A DNA stretch of 64,000 nt from contig NZ_CP017781.1 in assembly GCF_001856665.1 (NCBI RefSeq), positions 2,551,001 through 2,615,000 on the forward strand. The letters run 5' to 3'. Below the pieces are notes generated by a model, which made no database searches, was not told the DNA's origin, and saw nothing but the letters and a program-made list of their open reading frames with translations. Of the stretch, positions 49,912 through 59,764 are shown one piece after another. The position numbers and the translations under genes were made by a program. Numbering within the stretch: position 1 is the stretch's first letter; the number at the start of each line of letters is the position of its first letter. The DNA comes from Rhodobacter xanthinilyticus (GTDB taxonomy: Bacteria > Pseudomonadota > Alphaproteobacteria > Rhodobacterales > Rhodobacteraceae).

Positions 49912-50372
49912 TTTTGGAATCATAATTTTTAGGGGGCACTTTAACCGATACCTGGGAACTATTCTGTAGAACGGGTAGGGTGCGAGGTTCAATGCAGCTA
50001 CTTGCCCTTCTGGCCGCCAGGGTCTGCAATTGCGCGTTCCATCTCATGCAATTTGCAAAGCATCTGAAACCGTCCGGTAAGCTGTATATGGGTGAGATTA
50101 CCGTCCTGGTGCTGAACCCAGGATGCACGGATTGAGAAAGATTGGATGCATCAGCGCGCGGGTCCGCGATGACTGGCCTGATGGGCAGTGCAGACCCGCC
50201 GTGTCGGGGTTTGTCGACCCATCAGGTCAGAATCGCGACTCTGGAGGCAGCAGATCACGCGGATCTGGGCTGACCTGCGGGTTCATACGGTCCACTTCCA
50301 TGCGTTGTCGCGCTCGGCGCGGATTCTGTCGATATGCGTCGCGGGCAGGACAGTGCGGAAGGGAGTGTTGAA
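49912..50372. other. Stretch without a recognisable gene
   Basis: Only short unsupported frames are present. On the minus strand near 50280-50370 the frame reads NTPFRTVLPATHIDRIRAERDNAWKWTV before a stop, which looks like a degraded coding segment, but I cannot name it. The stretch ends at an IS terminal repeat. Confidence 0.4.
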
Positions 50373-50639
50373 TGTTGCTGAGAACTGACCCGGGTTTGTC
50401 ACCGAGAACTGACCCACCTTTCAGTTATGTTCTGTGGGTCATGTTTGGGTCAATGCACTTGCGGCTCCCTTCTTTGGTTTGACGGCTGCGGTGCTGGCCC
50501 TGAACCTGAAGCTGTCGTTTCCGGTCTCCAGAATATGGCAGCGATGAGTGAGGCGATCGAGCAGCGCGGTGGTCATTTTCGCATCACCGAAGACTGCGGC
50601 CCATTCGGCGAAGCTGAGGTTGGTGGTGATGACGACGCC
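50373..50639 (-). mobile_element. Remnant of an IS21-family element
   Basis: It begins with an IS21-like end (TGTTGCTGAGAACTGACC) in which GAGAACTGACC is repeated 24 bp later, as IS21 ends often are. It carries the last 67 codons of an istB gene. The rest, including istA, is gone; the break at about 50639 joins directly to an SDR gene fragment. It is related to, but not the same as, the complete element at 50863-53364. Confidence 0.75.
50439..50639 (-). pseudogene. istB: istB 3' fragment
   Basis: The minus-strand frame reads [45 protein letters not shown] and ends ALTQT. It is clearly homologous to the C-terminus of the IstB encoded at 50935-51729 but differs at several residues. The Walker motifs are absent. 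Confidence 0.85.
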
Positions 50640-50640
50640 A

Positions 50641-50862
50641 GCTTATCACGATGACCCGGCTCATGCCCGTTGAAGCCTTTGACGGCCGCGGCCTTCTCCC
50701 TCGTCGCTTCTGCATAGTCGTCGATGACGTTCTCAGGAAAGACACTCCGGGCGCGATCTTTCGGCGGCTTCGTGCGGAAGGCGCCCGGTTCGACGATGGT
50801 CGTGGTGATGCCGAACGGCGCCACCTCGTCCGCCAGCGACTCCGCCCACCCCTCCAGCGCGT
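50641..50862 (-). pseudogene. Internal/C-terminal fragment of a short-chain dehydrogenase
   Basis: About 74 codons, NALEGWAESLADEVAPFGITTTIVEPGAFRT to [25 protein letters not shown], matching the region after the catalytic Tyr-Lys of classical SDRs. The N-terminal Rossmann part with the cofactor motif is missing, cut by the IS element at 50863. The 3' end runs into an istB remnant. It is not functional. Confidence 0.8.
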
Positions 50863-50934
50863 TGTTGATTTCCACCCAGAACTGAGCCGGCATTTCCATC
50901 GAGAAGTGAGCCACCTCTGACTATGGATTTCCGG

Positions 50935-51729
50935 TCATTCAGTGGTCAAGGCGTGATTGTTCTCCTTCTTTTGGCGCGTTGCGGCGGCTGAACTGGCTTT
51001 GAAGCGGAAGCTGTCGTTTCCGGTCTCCAGGATGTGGCAGCGGTGGGTGAGGCGGTCGAGGAGCGCGGTGGTCATCTTGGCATCGCCGAAGACCGTGGCC
51101 CATTCGCTGAAGCTGAGGTTCGTGGTGATGACGACGCTGGTGCGTTCGTAAAGCTTGCTCAGCAGATGGAAGAGCAGCGCCCCGCCCGAGGCGCTGAACG
51201 GTAGATAGCCCAGTTCATCCAGGATCACGAGATCAAGGCGGGTCAGGCTTTCGGCAAGTTGCCCGGCTTTTCCCTTGGCTTTTTCCTGTTCGAGGGCATT
51301 GACCAGTTCGATGGTGGAGAAGAAGCGGACCTTGCGGCGGTGATGCTCGATGGCCTGGATGCCAAGGGCGGTCGCCACATGGGTCTTGCCGGTGCCCGGT
51401 CCGCCGATCAGGACCACGTTCTGTGCTCCGTCCATGAACTCGCAACGATGCAGTTGTCGCACCGTGGCTTCGTTGATCTCGCTGGTCGAGAAGTCGAAGC
51501 CCGAGAGGTCCTTGTAGGCCGGGAAGCGCGCCGCTTTCATATGGTAGGCGATGGAGCGGACCTCGCGCTCGGCCATCTCGGCTTTCAGCAGTTGGGACAG
51601 GATCGGCACGGCCGCTTCGAAAGCCGGCGCAGCCTGTTCGATCAGGTCCGTCACGGCTTGTGCCATGCCATGCATCTTCAGGCTGCGGAGCATGATGACG
51701 ATGGCGCCACTGGCAGGATCATGACGCAT
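50935..51729 (-). CDS. istB: IstB helper ATPase
   Basis: 264 residues, DnaC-like AAA+: Walker [10 protein letters not shown], Walker [10 protein letters not shown], and [35 protein letters not shown] 51729 overlaps the istA stop by eleven bases. It appears intact. Confidence 0.94.
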   Translation of the reverse strand: MRHDPASGAIVIMLRSLKMHGMAQAVTDLIEQAAPAFEAAVPILSQLLKAEMAEREVRSIAYHMKAARFPAYKDLSGFDFSTSEINEATVRQLHRCEFMDGAQNVVLIGGPGTGKTHVATALGIQAIEHHRRKVRFFSTIELVNALEQEKAKGKAGQLAESLTRLDLVILDELGYLPFSASGGALLFHLLSKLYERTSVVITTNLSFSEWATVFGDAKMTTALLDRLTHRCHILETGNDSFRFKASSAAATRQKKENNHALTTE

Positions 51730-53260
51730 GACGGCCTCCTGCAACGGGGGTGCGCAGGCCGTCATAGCGCTCGACATTGGCCTTGGGCTCGCGATGGAGA
51801 ACCAGAGCCTGCGGGGTATCGAGCGGCGGCCCGCCAATGAGCTTGCCGTCGACCAGCCGGTGCAACAGGTTCAGCACATGGGTCTTGGTTGCCACGCCCT
51901 CGGCCAGGGCCAACTCCACCGCGGTCAGCACGGCCTGTTCGTCGTGCTGAAGAACCAGGGCGAGAATGTCGACCATCTCGCGGTCTCCGCCGGGTTTGCG
52001 GAGCATCTGCTCCTGCAGTTGCCGGAAGGCAGGCGGGAACTCGGCAAAGGGCGCGCCATTGCGCAAGGCACCGGGCTTGCGCTGAAGAACAGCAAGATAA
52101 TGCCGCCAGTCGTAGATCGTCCGCGGCGGCACCTGGTGATTGCGCTGGAACACGCGACCATGCTCGCACAGGATGTTGCCCTCGGCCGCGACAACCAGCC
52201 GGTCCGGGTAGATCCGCAGGCTGACGGGGCGATTGGCAAAGGACGACGGCACGCTGTAGCGATTGCGCTCGAAGCTGATCAGGCAGGTGGGCGAGACGCG
52301 CTTGCTCAGCTCGATGAAGCCGTCAAAGGCGGGCGGCAACGGCATCAGTGCGGCCCGCTCCGCAGCCCAGACGTCATGGATCGTGCCGGGCAGCGTGCCG
52401 TGCGGGGTCTCCTGCCACACCTCCAGGCAACGCTGCTGCAGCCAGGCATTCATCATGTCAAGATCGGGAAAGCCCGGCATCTTCTGCAGGATCTGGCGGC
52501 GGGAGTCCTGAACGTTCTTCTCGACCTGTCCCTTCTCCCAGCCTGCGGCAGGATTGCAGAACTCCGGTTCGAAGACATAGTGGTTCGTCATGGCCAGAAA
52601 GCGGAGGTTGACCTGCCGCTCCTTGCCTCGGCCGACCCGGTCCACCGCCGTGCGCATGTTATCGTATATGCCGCGCTCGGGCACGCCGCCGAACACACGG
52701 AAGCCATGCCAGTGGGCATCGAACAGCATCTCGTGGGTCTGGAGCGGGTAGGCGCGCAACAGGAAGGCCCGGCTGTGGGACAGCTTGATGTGGGCCATCT
52801 GAAGCTTGGTGCGATCGTCGGCCAGATGCCCGTAGTCTTCGCTCCAGTCGAACTGGAACGCTTCGCCCGGTCGAAAGGACAGCGGAACAAAGGTGCCGCG
52901 TCCCGTGGTCTGCTGTTCGCGCTGGCGATCTGTCCGCCATTGCCGCGCAAACGCTGCAACCCGGCCGTAGGAGCCGGTGAAGCCAAGCTTGACGAGATCG
53001 GCATGCATCTGCTTCAGCGTCCGCCGCTGCTTGCGCGACTTGCCGGCTTCTGTCTTCAGCCAGCCGGCCAGCTTCTCGGCGAAAGGATCAAGCTTGCTCG
53101 GCCGGTCCGGCGTGGCGAACTTCGGCTCGATCGTGCCCCCCGCCAGGTGCTTGGTAATCGTGTTGCGCGACAGGCCGGTGCGCCGCGCGATCTCGCGGAC
53201 CGACAGCTTCTGCCGAAAGTGCATGCGTCGGATGATGTTCAAAAGTCCCATGTGGATCAC
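51719..53260 (-). CDS. istA: IstA transposase of IS21 family
   Basis: 513 residues. N-terminal HTH ([20 protein letters not shown]). DDE residues lie in [22 protein letters not shown] and [13 protein letters not shown]. The start may be GTG 53260 or ATG 53251. No damage is visible. Confidence 0.94.
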   Translation of the reverse strand: MIHMGLLNIIRRMHFRQKLSVREIARRTGLSRNTITKHLAGGTIEPKFATPDRPSKLDPFAEKLAGWLKTEAGKSRKQRRTLKQMHADLVKLGFTGSYGRVAAFARQWRTDRQREQQTTGRGTFVPLSFRPGEAFQFDWSEDYGHLADDRTKLQMAHIKLSHSRAFLLRAYPLQTHEMLFDAHWHGFRVFGGVPERGIYDNMRTAVDRVGRGKERQVNLRFLAMTNHYVFEPEFCNPAAGWEKGQVEKNVQDSRRQILQKMPGFPDLDMMNAWLQQRCLEVWQETPHGTLPGTIHDVWAAERAALMPLPPAFDGFIELSKRVSPTCLISFERNRYSVPSSFANRPVSLRIYPDRLVVAAEGNILCEHGRVFQRNHQVPPRTIYDWRHYLAVLQRKPGALRNGAPFAEFPPAFRQLQEQMLRKPGGDREMVDILALVLQHDEQAVLTAVELALAEGVATKTHVLNLLHRLVDGKLIGGPPLDTPQALVLHREPKANVERYDGLRTPVAGGRHAS

Positions 53261-53364
53261 TCCCGTTACCCCCGCCGCTCACCGCTTTGGGGAAAGGTTC
53301 ACATGGCTCACTTCTCAGTGGAAATTACGCGCCGATCCGGCTCAGTTCTGGGTGGAAATCAACA

Positions 53365-53723
53365 TCCTGGGGTTCGGATACTACCCGCGGTCGGGCTTCA
53401 TGCACATCGATCTTGGCCCTGCCCGGTCCTGGGGCGATCCCTTCCCGGCGCGAGCGGTGCCGTTTGCCCCGGAACTGCCACCCGCGCGCGAAGTCCTGTC
53501 GGACAGCCGCACCCTGCGCGGTGGCGGTGCTGCAGGCGCCGCAACTGTCGGCGCGGCCGGGGTCGAAGTGCTGCAGGACGTTCTTGCCGAAACGCAGACC
53601 ACGATCCAGCCGCTGGTCCCCTACCTCGACACCCTACGCTGGGTACTGATCGCCATCGCGCTGATTGGCATCGCTGTCACGATCCACGCCCGGCTCGACG
53701 ACTGGAAACGGGGCCAGCGGTGA
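53365..53723 (+). pseudogene. 3' fragment of a phage DUF882-type peptidoglycan hydrolase
   Basis: The frame reads GFGYYPRSGFMHIDLGPARSWGDPFP, the end of a DUF882 (peptidase M15-like) domain with its terminal metal-binding His, then a linker and a C-terminal membrane helix (LRWVLIAIALIGIAVTI). The N-terminal catalytic part has been removed at the IS border. Such proteins are endolysins in Rhodobacteraceae prophages. The stop overlaps the Rz-like gene. Confidence 0.7.
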
Positions 53724-53965
53724 CCCTTTGGCTCCTCGCCCATGGCCCGGCGCGGAAGGCGCTGGGCCTGATCCTCACCGCGGCAGCGATCCTGCTGTTC
53801 CTCCTGAACCTGCGCCGCGCCGGTGAACGCGCCGAGCGCGCGGCCGAACGACTTGAAGCCCGAGAGAGAAACGATGCCATCCACCGCCAGATGCTCGACG
53901 CCGCCGCCCGCCGCCCTGCTAATCGTGATGCTCTGGCTGACCGGCTGCGCGATGGCAGGTTCTGA
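53720..53965 (+). CDS. Rz-like inner-membrane spanin subunit
   Basis: 81 residues with a GTG start overlapping the previous stop (GTGA). One N-terminal membrane helix (LGLILTAAAILLFLLNL) is followed by a charged helical coil (RRAGERAERAAERLEARERN). This, together with the overlapping lipoprotein frame, is the layout of phage Rz/Rz1. It would form the cytoplasmic-membrane half of the spanin that fuses the membranes at lysis. Confidence 0.65.
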   Translation: MTLWLLAHGPARKALGLILTAAAILLFLLNLRRAGERAERAAERLEARERNDAIHRQMLDAAARRPANRDALADRLRDGRF

Positions 53966-54119
53966 TGCCCGTGCGCCATGTCCGCCTGTCGTCGACTACA
54001 CGGCCGCGGATCAAGCACAGGCGGCCGACGAGGTCGAAGCACTGCCGGAAGGGGCCGTCATCGTCAGGATGCTGGGCGACTACGCCGTGTTGCGCGATCA
54101 GGCGCTGGCGTGCAGGTAG
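53874..54119 (+). CDS. Rz1-like outer-membrane lipoprotein spanin subunit
   Basis: 81 residues starting inside the Rz-like gene in another frame (overlap 92 bp). A lipoprotein signal (ALLIVMLWLTGC) is followed by CPPVVDYTAADQAQAADEVEALPEGAVIVRMLGDYAVLRDQALACR. Overlapping frames and the lipobox are diagnostic of Rz1 arrangements. It is a remnant of a prophage lysis cassette whose other genes are missing. Confidence 0.7.
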   Translation: MPSTARCSTPPPAALLIVMLWLTGCAMAGSDARAPCPPVVDYTAADQAQAADEVEALPEGAVIVRMLGDYAVLRDQALACR

Positions 54120-54171
54120 GGGCGGATAGCAGACAGTCGATGTTACTTCGTTCTTGCCGGATGCCAGGCCG

Positions 54172-54885
54172 TCACATCCCTGCAAGTGGCTCGCCGCGCG
54201 GGCTTGCGGCATCGAACATTTGGACCGACAGCGCCAATTCCGGTGCAATCCTCCGCAAGCCATCCACCAGCATCCGGCCCGCATCCAGCAAAGCCTCCAC
54301 TGGCATCGGGTCGAGCCGTTCCAGAACGAACCACATGTCCTGGCTCGCTTCGGTGATCTGTGTGCGCGGACCCTGTCGCCAATTCCAACGACGGCAGGTG
54401 ACGCCGAGGTCGTCGCGCCAGATGACCTCGGCCGCCTCGGGTGCTTCGATCACGGGCTGGCCTTCGGCCGTCGTATGGAAGGGTTCGTTTCCCCTGGCGA
54501 GACATAGGCGCGGTAGGCCCGCGTAGGTGGTGGCGTCCTCTCCGCCAACGGGAATAGCGAAGCGTAGGCTGACGGCGTTGTAGAGATCGACGACCGCGTT
54601 GAGCGGGCGCATCGCGCCATCCTTCACGGCGCGCTTGCGAAGGGCTTCGGCCGAGCACGGCGTTTTCTTCGGTTTCGCCCCGAAGGCGCGGTAGGCATCG
54701 CGCCATGCGTCCAGATGCGCCTCGGCCCAAGGAAAAGCGTCGAGGGACAGCAGCGCCTCGGCCAGCAGGGCCTCGCTGGTGGCATCGCTCGGGCCGTTGC
54801 GTCCTCCGCTCACATGGATGCTGAGGGCCATGAAATCCGGACGCAGGGCGAAGATCTCGGCGTCGATGATGGGGTGGAGTGTCAT
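54172..54885 (-). CDS. B3/B4 domain protein (PheT-related)
   Basis: 237 residues resembling the B3/B4 tRNA-binding/editing-like domain of phenylalanyl-tRNA synthetase beta chain: YRAFGAKPKKTPCSAEALRKR, PLNAVVDLYNAVSLRFAIPVGGED, EVIWRDDLGVTCRRWNWRQGPRTQIT. Free-standing members may act on mischarged tRNA or amino acids; no function is proven. It is divergent from the XRE regulator with a 114-bp gap. Confidence 0.8.
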   Translation of the reverse strand: MTLHPIIDAEIFALRPDFMALSIHVSGGRNGPSDATSEALLAEALLSLDAFPWAEAHLDAWRDAYRAFGAKPKKTPCSAEALRKRAVKDGAMRPLNAVVDLYNAVSLRFAIPVGGEDATTYAGLPRLCLARGNEPFHTTAEGQPVIEAPEAAEVIWRDDLGVTCRRWNWRQGPRTQITEASQDMWFVLERLDPMPVEALLDAGRMLVDGLRRIAPELALSVQMFDAASPRGEPLAGM

Positions 54886-54999
54886 GTGGTCCTCGGTCCG
54901 TTGGGCGGGGGACTTCGTCGCATGCGACGCGCTACGTGTCAACAAAGTGAACCGAGATGGTCGTTGACTGTGGACTTTGAAGGGAAGTATCACATCATA

Positions 55000-55617
55000 A
55001 TGACCGAAATAGCACGCCCACCCAGCCCCCCCCGCGCAGACGAACAGGAAGCGGTCCTCGCCGCCACGGTCGCCGCGCGTATCTTCGAACTTCGCAAAGC
55101 GAAAAGCCTGTCCTTCGACGCTCTCTCCCAGAAGGCCGGCGTCGCCAAAGGCACGCTGGTCCAGATCGAACAGCAGCGCGGCAATCCGAGCATCTCGACG
55201 CTTTGCCGCCTTGCCGCGGCGCTGGATGTTTCGGTGGCTGACCTCGTGGCACCGACCGAGGCGACCGCTCAGGCCGTGACAGTCCTTGGCCGTGACGATG
55301 CTCGGCAACTCTGGACGGGCCCATCCGGCGGCACCGCAACACTGCTTGCGGGGACGCAAGGTCCCGACATGCTCGAGATCTGGGACTGGGTCTTGATGCC
55401 CGGCGAGAGCTTCGAGGCGGCCGTGCATGGGGCCGGAACGCGGGAGCTGATCCATGTGACCGACGGCACGCTGGCACTGACCGTGGATGGGGCGACCCAT
55501 CTGGTCTCGGCGGGAGGATCGGCCATCGCGCTGACCGACAGGCCACACGCCTACGCCAACCCCGGCAAGGAGCCGTTGCGCTTCACAATGACCGTCCACG
55601 AACCCGCTGCGGAGTAG
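55000..55617 (+). CDS. XRE-family regulator with C-terminal cupin
   Basis: 205 residues: an N-terminal HTH (ARIFELRKAKSLSFDALSQKAGVAKGTLVQIEQQRGNPSISTLCRLAAAL) and a cupin sensor domain (MPGESFEAAVHGAGTRELIHVTDGTLALTVDGATHLVSAGGSAIALTDRPHAYANPG). It heads a four-gene set running the same way and probably regulates it in response to a small ligand. ATG 55000 was chosen because the upstream frame runs into the divergent gene. Confidence 0.88.
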   Translation: MTEIARPPSPPRADEQEAVLAATVAARIFELRKAKSLSFDALSQKAGVAKGTLVQIEQQRGNPSISTLCRLAAALDVSVADLVAPTEATAQAVTVLGRDDARQLWTGPSGGTATLLAGTQGPDMLEIWDWVLMPGESFEAAVHGAGTRELIHVTDGTLALTVDGATHLVSAGGSAIALTDRPHAYANPGKEPLRFTMTVHEPAAE

Positions 55618-55623
55618 CCCTCG

Positions 55624-56259
55624 ATGTATCAACCCGAACAGCACCGCGAGGACCGTCTCGACGTCCAGCACGACCTGATCGAAACCCACCCCTTCGGCCT
55701 GTTGATCTCGCACGACCGCGAAGGCCTTCAGGCGAATGGCTTGCCGTTCCTGCTGCAACGCTCCATCGGACCGTTCGGCCGGTTGCAGGCCCATATTGCC
55801 CGCGCCAACTCGCAGTGGCGCGAGCTCGACGGGGCGGAGGTGCTGGTCGTCTTCCAAGGCCCGCTGAATTACGTGACGCCCGCCTTCTACGAGACAAAAC
55901 GCGAGACTGGGAAGGTCGTGCCGACCTGGAACTATGCGATGGTTCAGGCGCGCGGCACGGCGCGGGTGCGGGCGGATACCGAGTGGCTCGACACGCAGAT
56001 TTCCGCGCTGACCGACCGGCACGAGGCCGACAGGCCCGAGCCCTGGCACGTCTCCGACGCGCCGCGCACCTATATCGAGGCGCAGCTGCGGGGCATCGTC
56101 GGGATCGAGATCGACATCCAGCGCCTCGAAGGCAAGTGGAAGGTCAGCCAGAACCGGCCCGAAGGTGATCGCAAGGGGGTGGCCGCAGGACTGGCCGAGG
56201 CGCATCCGGAAATGGCAGCGCTCGTCCGGCGCTACGGCAGGATCGGAGAAGGGGCATGA
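55624..56259 (+). CDS. PaiB-like FMN-binding protein
   Basis: 211 residues: MYQPEQHREDRLDVQHDLIETHPFGLL, then HIARANSQW, VLVVFQGPLNYVTPAFYETKRETGKVVPTWNYAMVQARG, and KWKVSQNRPEGDRKGVAAGL. These are marks of the PaiB family, a split-barrel FMN protein described as a negative transcriptional regulator. It starts six bases after the XRE gene and overlaps the PLP enzyme start (ATGA). Confidence 0.88.
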   Translation: MYQPEQHREDRLDVQHDLIETHPFGLLISHDREGLQANGLPFLLQRSIGPFGRLQAHIARANSQWRELDGAEVLVVFQGPLNYVTPAFYETKRETGKVVPTWNYAMVQARGTARVRADTEWLDTQISALTDRHEADRPEPWHVSDAPRTYIEAQLRGIVGIEIDIQRLEGKWKVSQNRPEGDRKGVAAGLAEAHPEMAALVRRYGRIGEGA

Positions 56260-57515
56260 AGATCGAAACCATGGCTGTCCACGCTGGCGAAGCGGTGGAC
56301 CCGACGACCCGCGCTTCCTCCCCGAACCTCGTCATGTCCGCGACCTTCCTGCCCCGCGAACTGACCGGCTTCTCGGCCTTGGACGAGGACGAGAGCGCAG
56401 GATACATCTATGCCCGCTCGGGCAATCCGACGGTGCGGCAGCTCGAAGAGAAACTCGCAGCACTGGAAGGGGCCGAGGATGCACGCTGCTTCGCCTCGGG
56501 TATCGCTGCGACCCATGCGGTGATCATGGGGCGTCTCAGCGCGGGCGATCATGCGATCTTCCCGGAAAACGCCTATTCCGGCACGGCAGAGTTCATCCGC
56601 AACAGCCTGCCGCGCTTCGGCATCAATACGAGCTTCGTGGACACGACCGATGCGGACGCGGTCGCCGCCGCGATCACCCCCGCGACCCGCATGCTCTGGC
56701 TCGAGACGCCCTGCAATCCGACGCTCCAACTCGCCGATATCGCGCTTCTTGCCGATCTTGCCCATGCGCGTGGCCTGCGCGATGTGGTTGTCGATGGCAC
56801 CTTCGCCTCGCCCATCGGCACACGGCCGTTGGCGCTCGGCGCGGATTTCGTGGTGCACTCGCTGACCAAATACATCTCGGGCCATGGTGATGCGATGGGC
56901 GGCGCTGTGCTGGGTCGCAAGGCCGATCTCGATGCGCTGAACCTCGAAGCTGCGGTGCATTTCGGCGGCGTCCTGTCGCCCTTCAACGCCTGGCTCATCA
57001 TGCGCGGAGCCGAGACATTGCCGATCCGGATGCGTGCCCATCAATACAACGCAATGGTGGTCGCAAAATGGCTCGAGTTGCACCCTGCCGTGTCCCGCGT
57101 GTTCTACCCCGGCCTGCCCTCGCACCCCCAGCACGACCTTGCCCGCAGGCAGATGGCGAACTTCTCCGGCATGATTGCCTTCCAGACGCATCAAGACGGG
57201 TCCGAGATCGCCCGCCGGATGGTGAGCGACCTGCAACACGTGCATTTCGCCGTCTCGCTCGGCCATCTCCGCAGCCTGATCTACTGGATCGGCACTGACG
57301 ACATCCTGCAATCGACCTATCAGCACCCTCCCGAGGCCGAGGCGCGGTTCCGTGCGCTTACGGGGCGGGGCATCTTCCGCCTGTCGGTCGGGCTGGTGGA
57401 AACGGCGGTGCAAAATTAGGCCACGGTAGCGGCGGGATCGTCTCGCTGCGGGCGGAGTAAAATCCTGCCACTTTTCCCTTCTTGCGGCAGCAGGGAGGGT
57501 GGGGAGATTTATACC

Positions 57516-59003
57516 GTGGAACTTTACAAGAAGGTTCGCTTGGCGTGTGCCGAGGGCATGAGCGCGCGGGCGGCGGCGAAGCATTTCAACATTTCGCGCG
57601 GGACGGTTGAGAAGATGTTGGCCTTCTCGGTGCCGCCTGGCTACCGGCGGGACAAGCCGATCAGGCGGCCGAAGCTGGACGGGTTCACCGAGTTCATTGA
57701 CGCCTGGCTTGAAGCCGACAAGGCGGTGCATCGCAAGCAGCGTCATACGGCCAAGCGGATATGGGAACGGCTTCAGGCCGAGCATGGCTTCACCGGCGGC
57801 TATACGATCGTCAAGGATTACGTGCGTGAGCGTGAGCGGCGGACACGGGAGATGTTCGTGCCACTGGCCCATCCGCCGGGCCATGCTCAGGCCGATTTTG
57901 GCGAAGCGGTCGTCGTCATCGCCGGTGTCGAGCAGAAGGCGCATTTCTTTGTCATCGACCTGCCGCACAGCGATGCCTATTTCGTCCGGGCCTATCCGGC
58001 GGCGACGGCGGAGGCCTGGATAGACGGGCATGTCCGCGCCTTTGCCTTCTTCGGCGGGGTGCCGCAGTCGGTGCTCTACGATAACGACCGCTGCCTGGTC
58101 TCGAAGATCCAGCCAGATGGCACGCGCATCCGCGCCACGCTGTTCAGCGGCTTGCAGTCGCATTACCTGTTTCGGGATCGCTATGGTCGGCCCGGGAAGG
58201 GGAACGACAAGGGCGCTGTCGAGGGGATGGTCGGCTACGCCCGCCGCAACCACATGGTGCCGATCCCCCACTTTGCCAGTTGGGACGCCTTCAACGCCGA
58301 CCTTGAAGGGCAGTGCTGCGCACGCCTCACGCGCATTCTTCGGGGTCACAAGGAGACGATCGGCGAGAGGCTGCAGCGCGATCTGGCGGCGATGCGCCCA
58401 TTGCCTACTGCCCCGTTCGACGCCTGCGACCAAGCGAGCGGCAGGGTCAGCTCGCAGTCGCTCGTGCGCTATGACACCAACGATTACTCGGTCCCGGTCG
58501 CCTATGGCCATCAGGATGTCTGGATCCGCGGCTATGTCGATGAGGTCGTGATCGGCTGTCGCGGGGAGGTGATCGCCCGACACCCGCGCTGTTACGATCG
58601 CGAGGACATGATCTTCGACCCGGTTCACTACCTCCCGCTGATCGAGCGCAAGATCAATGCCTTGGACCAGGCTGCGCCTCTGGCGGAATGGGACCTGCCC
58701 GAAGAGTTCCAGACTTTGCGCCGCCTGATGGAGGCGCGCATGCTCAAGATGGGGCGCCGCGAGTATGTGCAGGTGCTGCGGCTGCTTGAGACCTTTGGCA
58801 TGGATGACCTGCATGCCGCCGTGAAGAAGGCCCTGAAGCTGGGCGCGGTCGGCTTTGACGCCGTGAAGCACCTCGTGCTTTGCCAGGTCGAGAAGCGCCC
58901 CCCAAGGCTTGATCTCGATGTCTACCCCTACCTGCCGCGGGCGAACGTCGAGACGACGCGTGCGGCCAGCTACATGGCCTTGATGTCGGAGGCGGCGGAA
59001 TGA
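57516..59003 (+). CDS. istA: IstA transposase of IS21 family (copy B)
   Basis: 495 residues, same translation as copy A, with HTH and DDE residues intact. It is preceded by a long 5' region inside the IS containing internal repeats of the terminal sequence. Confidence 0.95.
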   Translation: MELYKKVRLACAEGMSARAAAKHFNISRGTVEKMLAFSVPPGYRRDKPIRRPKLDGFTEFIDAWLEADKAVHRKQRHTAKRIWERLQAEHGFTGGYTIVKDYVRERERRTREMFVPLAHPPGHAQADFGEAVVVIAGVEQKAHFFVIDLPHSDAYFVRAYPAATAEAWIDGHVRAFAFFGGVPQSVLYDNDRCLVSKIQPDGTRIRATLFSGLQSHYLFRDRYGRPGKGNDKGAVEGMVGYARRNHMVPIPHFASWDAFNADLEGQCCARLTRILRGHKETIGERLQRDLAAMRPLPTAPFDACDQASGRVSSQSLVRYDTNDYSVPVAYGHQDVWIRGYVDEVVIGCRGEVIARHPRCYDREDMIFDPVHYLPLIERKINALDQAAPLAEWDLPEEFQTLRRLMEARMLKMGRREYVQVLRLLETFGMDDLHAAVKKALKLGAVGFDAVKHLVLCQVEKRPPRLDLDVYPYLPRANVETTRAASYMALMSEAAE

Positions 59004-59764
59004 GCGAGGCTCCGAAGATCCTGCTTGCCCACCATCTGAAGACGCTGAAGCTGCCCACCTTCCTGCGGGAACACGAGAAGGTTGCGCGCCAATGCGCCGC
59101 CGAAGGGTTGGACCATGTCCAATTCCTGTCGCGCCTCGTTGAACTGGAACTCATTGACCGCGAGCGGCGGATGGTCGAGCGCCGCATCAAGGCTGCGAAG
59201 TTCCCGGCCACCAAAAGCCTCGACAGCTTCGACTTCAAGGCGATCCCGAAGCTGAACAAGATGCAGGTGCTGGAACTGGCGCGCTGCGAATGGATCGAAC
59301 GGCGTGAGAACGTGATCGCCCTTGGCCCCAGCGGAACCGGCAAGACCCACATTGCCTTGGGCCTCGGGTTGGCGGCCTGCCAGAAGGGCATGTCTGTCAG
59401 CTTCACCACCGCCGCCGCGCTGGTCAACGAGCTGATGGAGGCGCGAGACGAACGTCGGCTGCTGCGCGTCCAGAAGCAGATGGCTGCCGTCAAGCTGCTG
59501 ATCATCGACGAGCTCGGGTTCGTGCCCCTGTCAAAGACCGGCGCCGAGCTGCTTTTTGAGATGATCTCCCAGCGCTACGAGCGCGGTGCCACGCTGATCA
59601 CCAGCAATCTGCCCTTCGATGAATGGACCGAGACCTTCGGCACCGAGCGGCTGACCGGCGCGCTCCTCGACCGGTTGACCCACCACGTCAACATCCTCGA
59701 GATGAACGGCGAAAGCTATCGCCTCGCGCAAAGTCGCGCGCGCAAGACCGGCGACAACACCTGA
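59000..59764 (+). CDS. istB: IstB helper ATPase (copy B)
   Basis: 254 residues, same translation as copy A; Walker A GPSGTGKTH. ATG overlaps the istA stop (ATGA). Reading through its end could give transcription of the downstream PNPOx-like gene. Confidence 0.95.
   Translation: MSEAPKILLAHHLKTLKLPTFLREHEKVARQCAAEGLDHVQFLSRLVELELIDRERRMVERRIKAAKFPATKSLDSFDFKAIPKLNKMQVLELARCEWIERRENVIALGPSGTGKTHIALGLGLAACQKGMSVSFTTAAALVNELMEARDERRLLRVQKQMAAVKLLIIDELGFVPLSKTGAELLFEMISQRYERGATLITSNLPFDEWTETFGTERLTGALLDRLTHHVNILEMNGESYRLAQSRARKTGDNT

Larger units (their letters stand above)
50863..53364 (-). mobile_element. Complete IS21-family element (about 2.5 kb)
   Basis: The ends are inverted copies beginning TGTTGATTTCCACCCAGAAC and continuing to a GAGCCGG block. 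The element carries istA and istB on the minus strand and is a different type from copies A/B. No matching target duplication flanks it (…AGCGCGT on the left, TCCTGGG on the right): the left flank is an SDR gene and the right flank a phage lysis gene, so material has been lost on at least one side. Confidence 0.88.

Noticed and set aside
49742..50128. 128-codon minus-strand ORF
   Set aside because: It overlaps the end of tetR and has no ribosome site or motif.
52977..53723. 248-codon plus-strand ORF spanning the IS end
   Set aside because: A chimera of antisense istA, the IS end and a phage gene fragment; only the part after 53365 is real coding remnant.
56232..58871. 879-codon minus-strand ORF
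   Set aside because: Antisense of the PLP enzyme and IstA.
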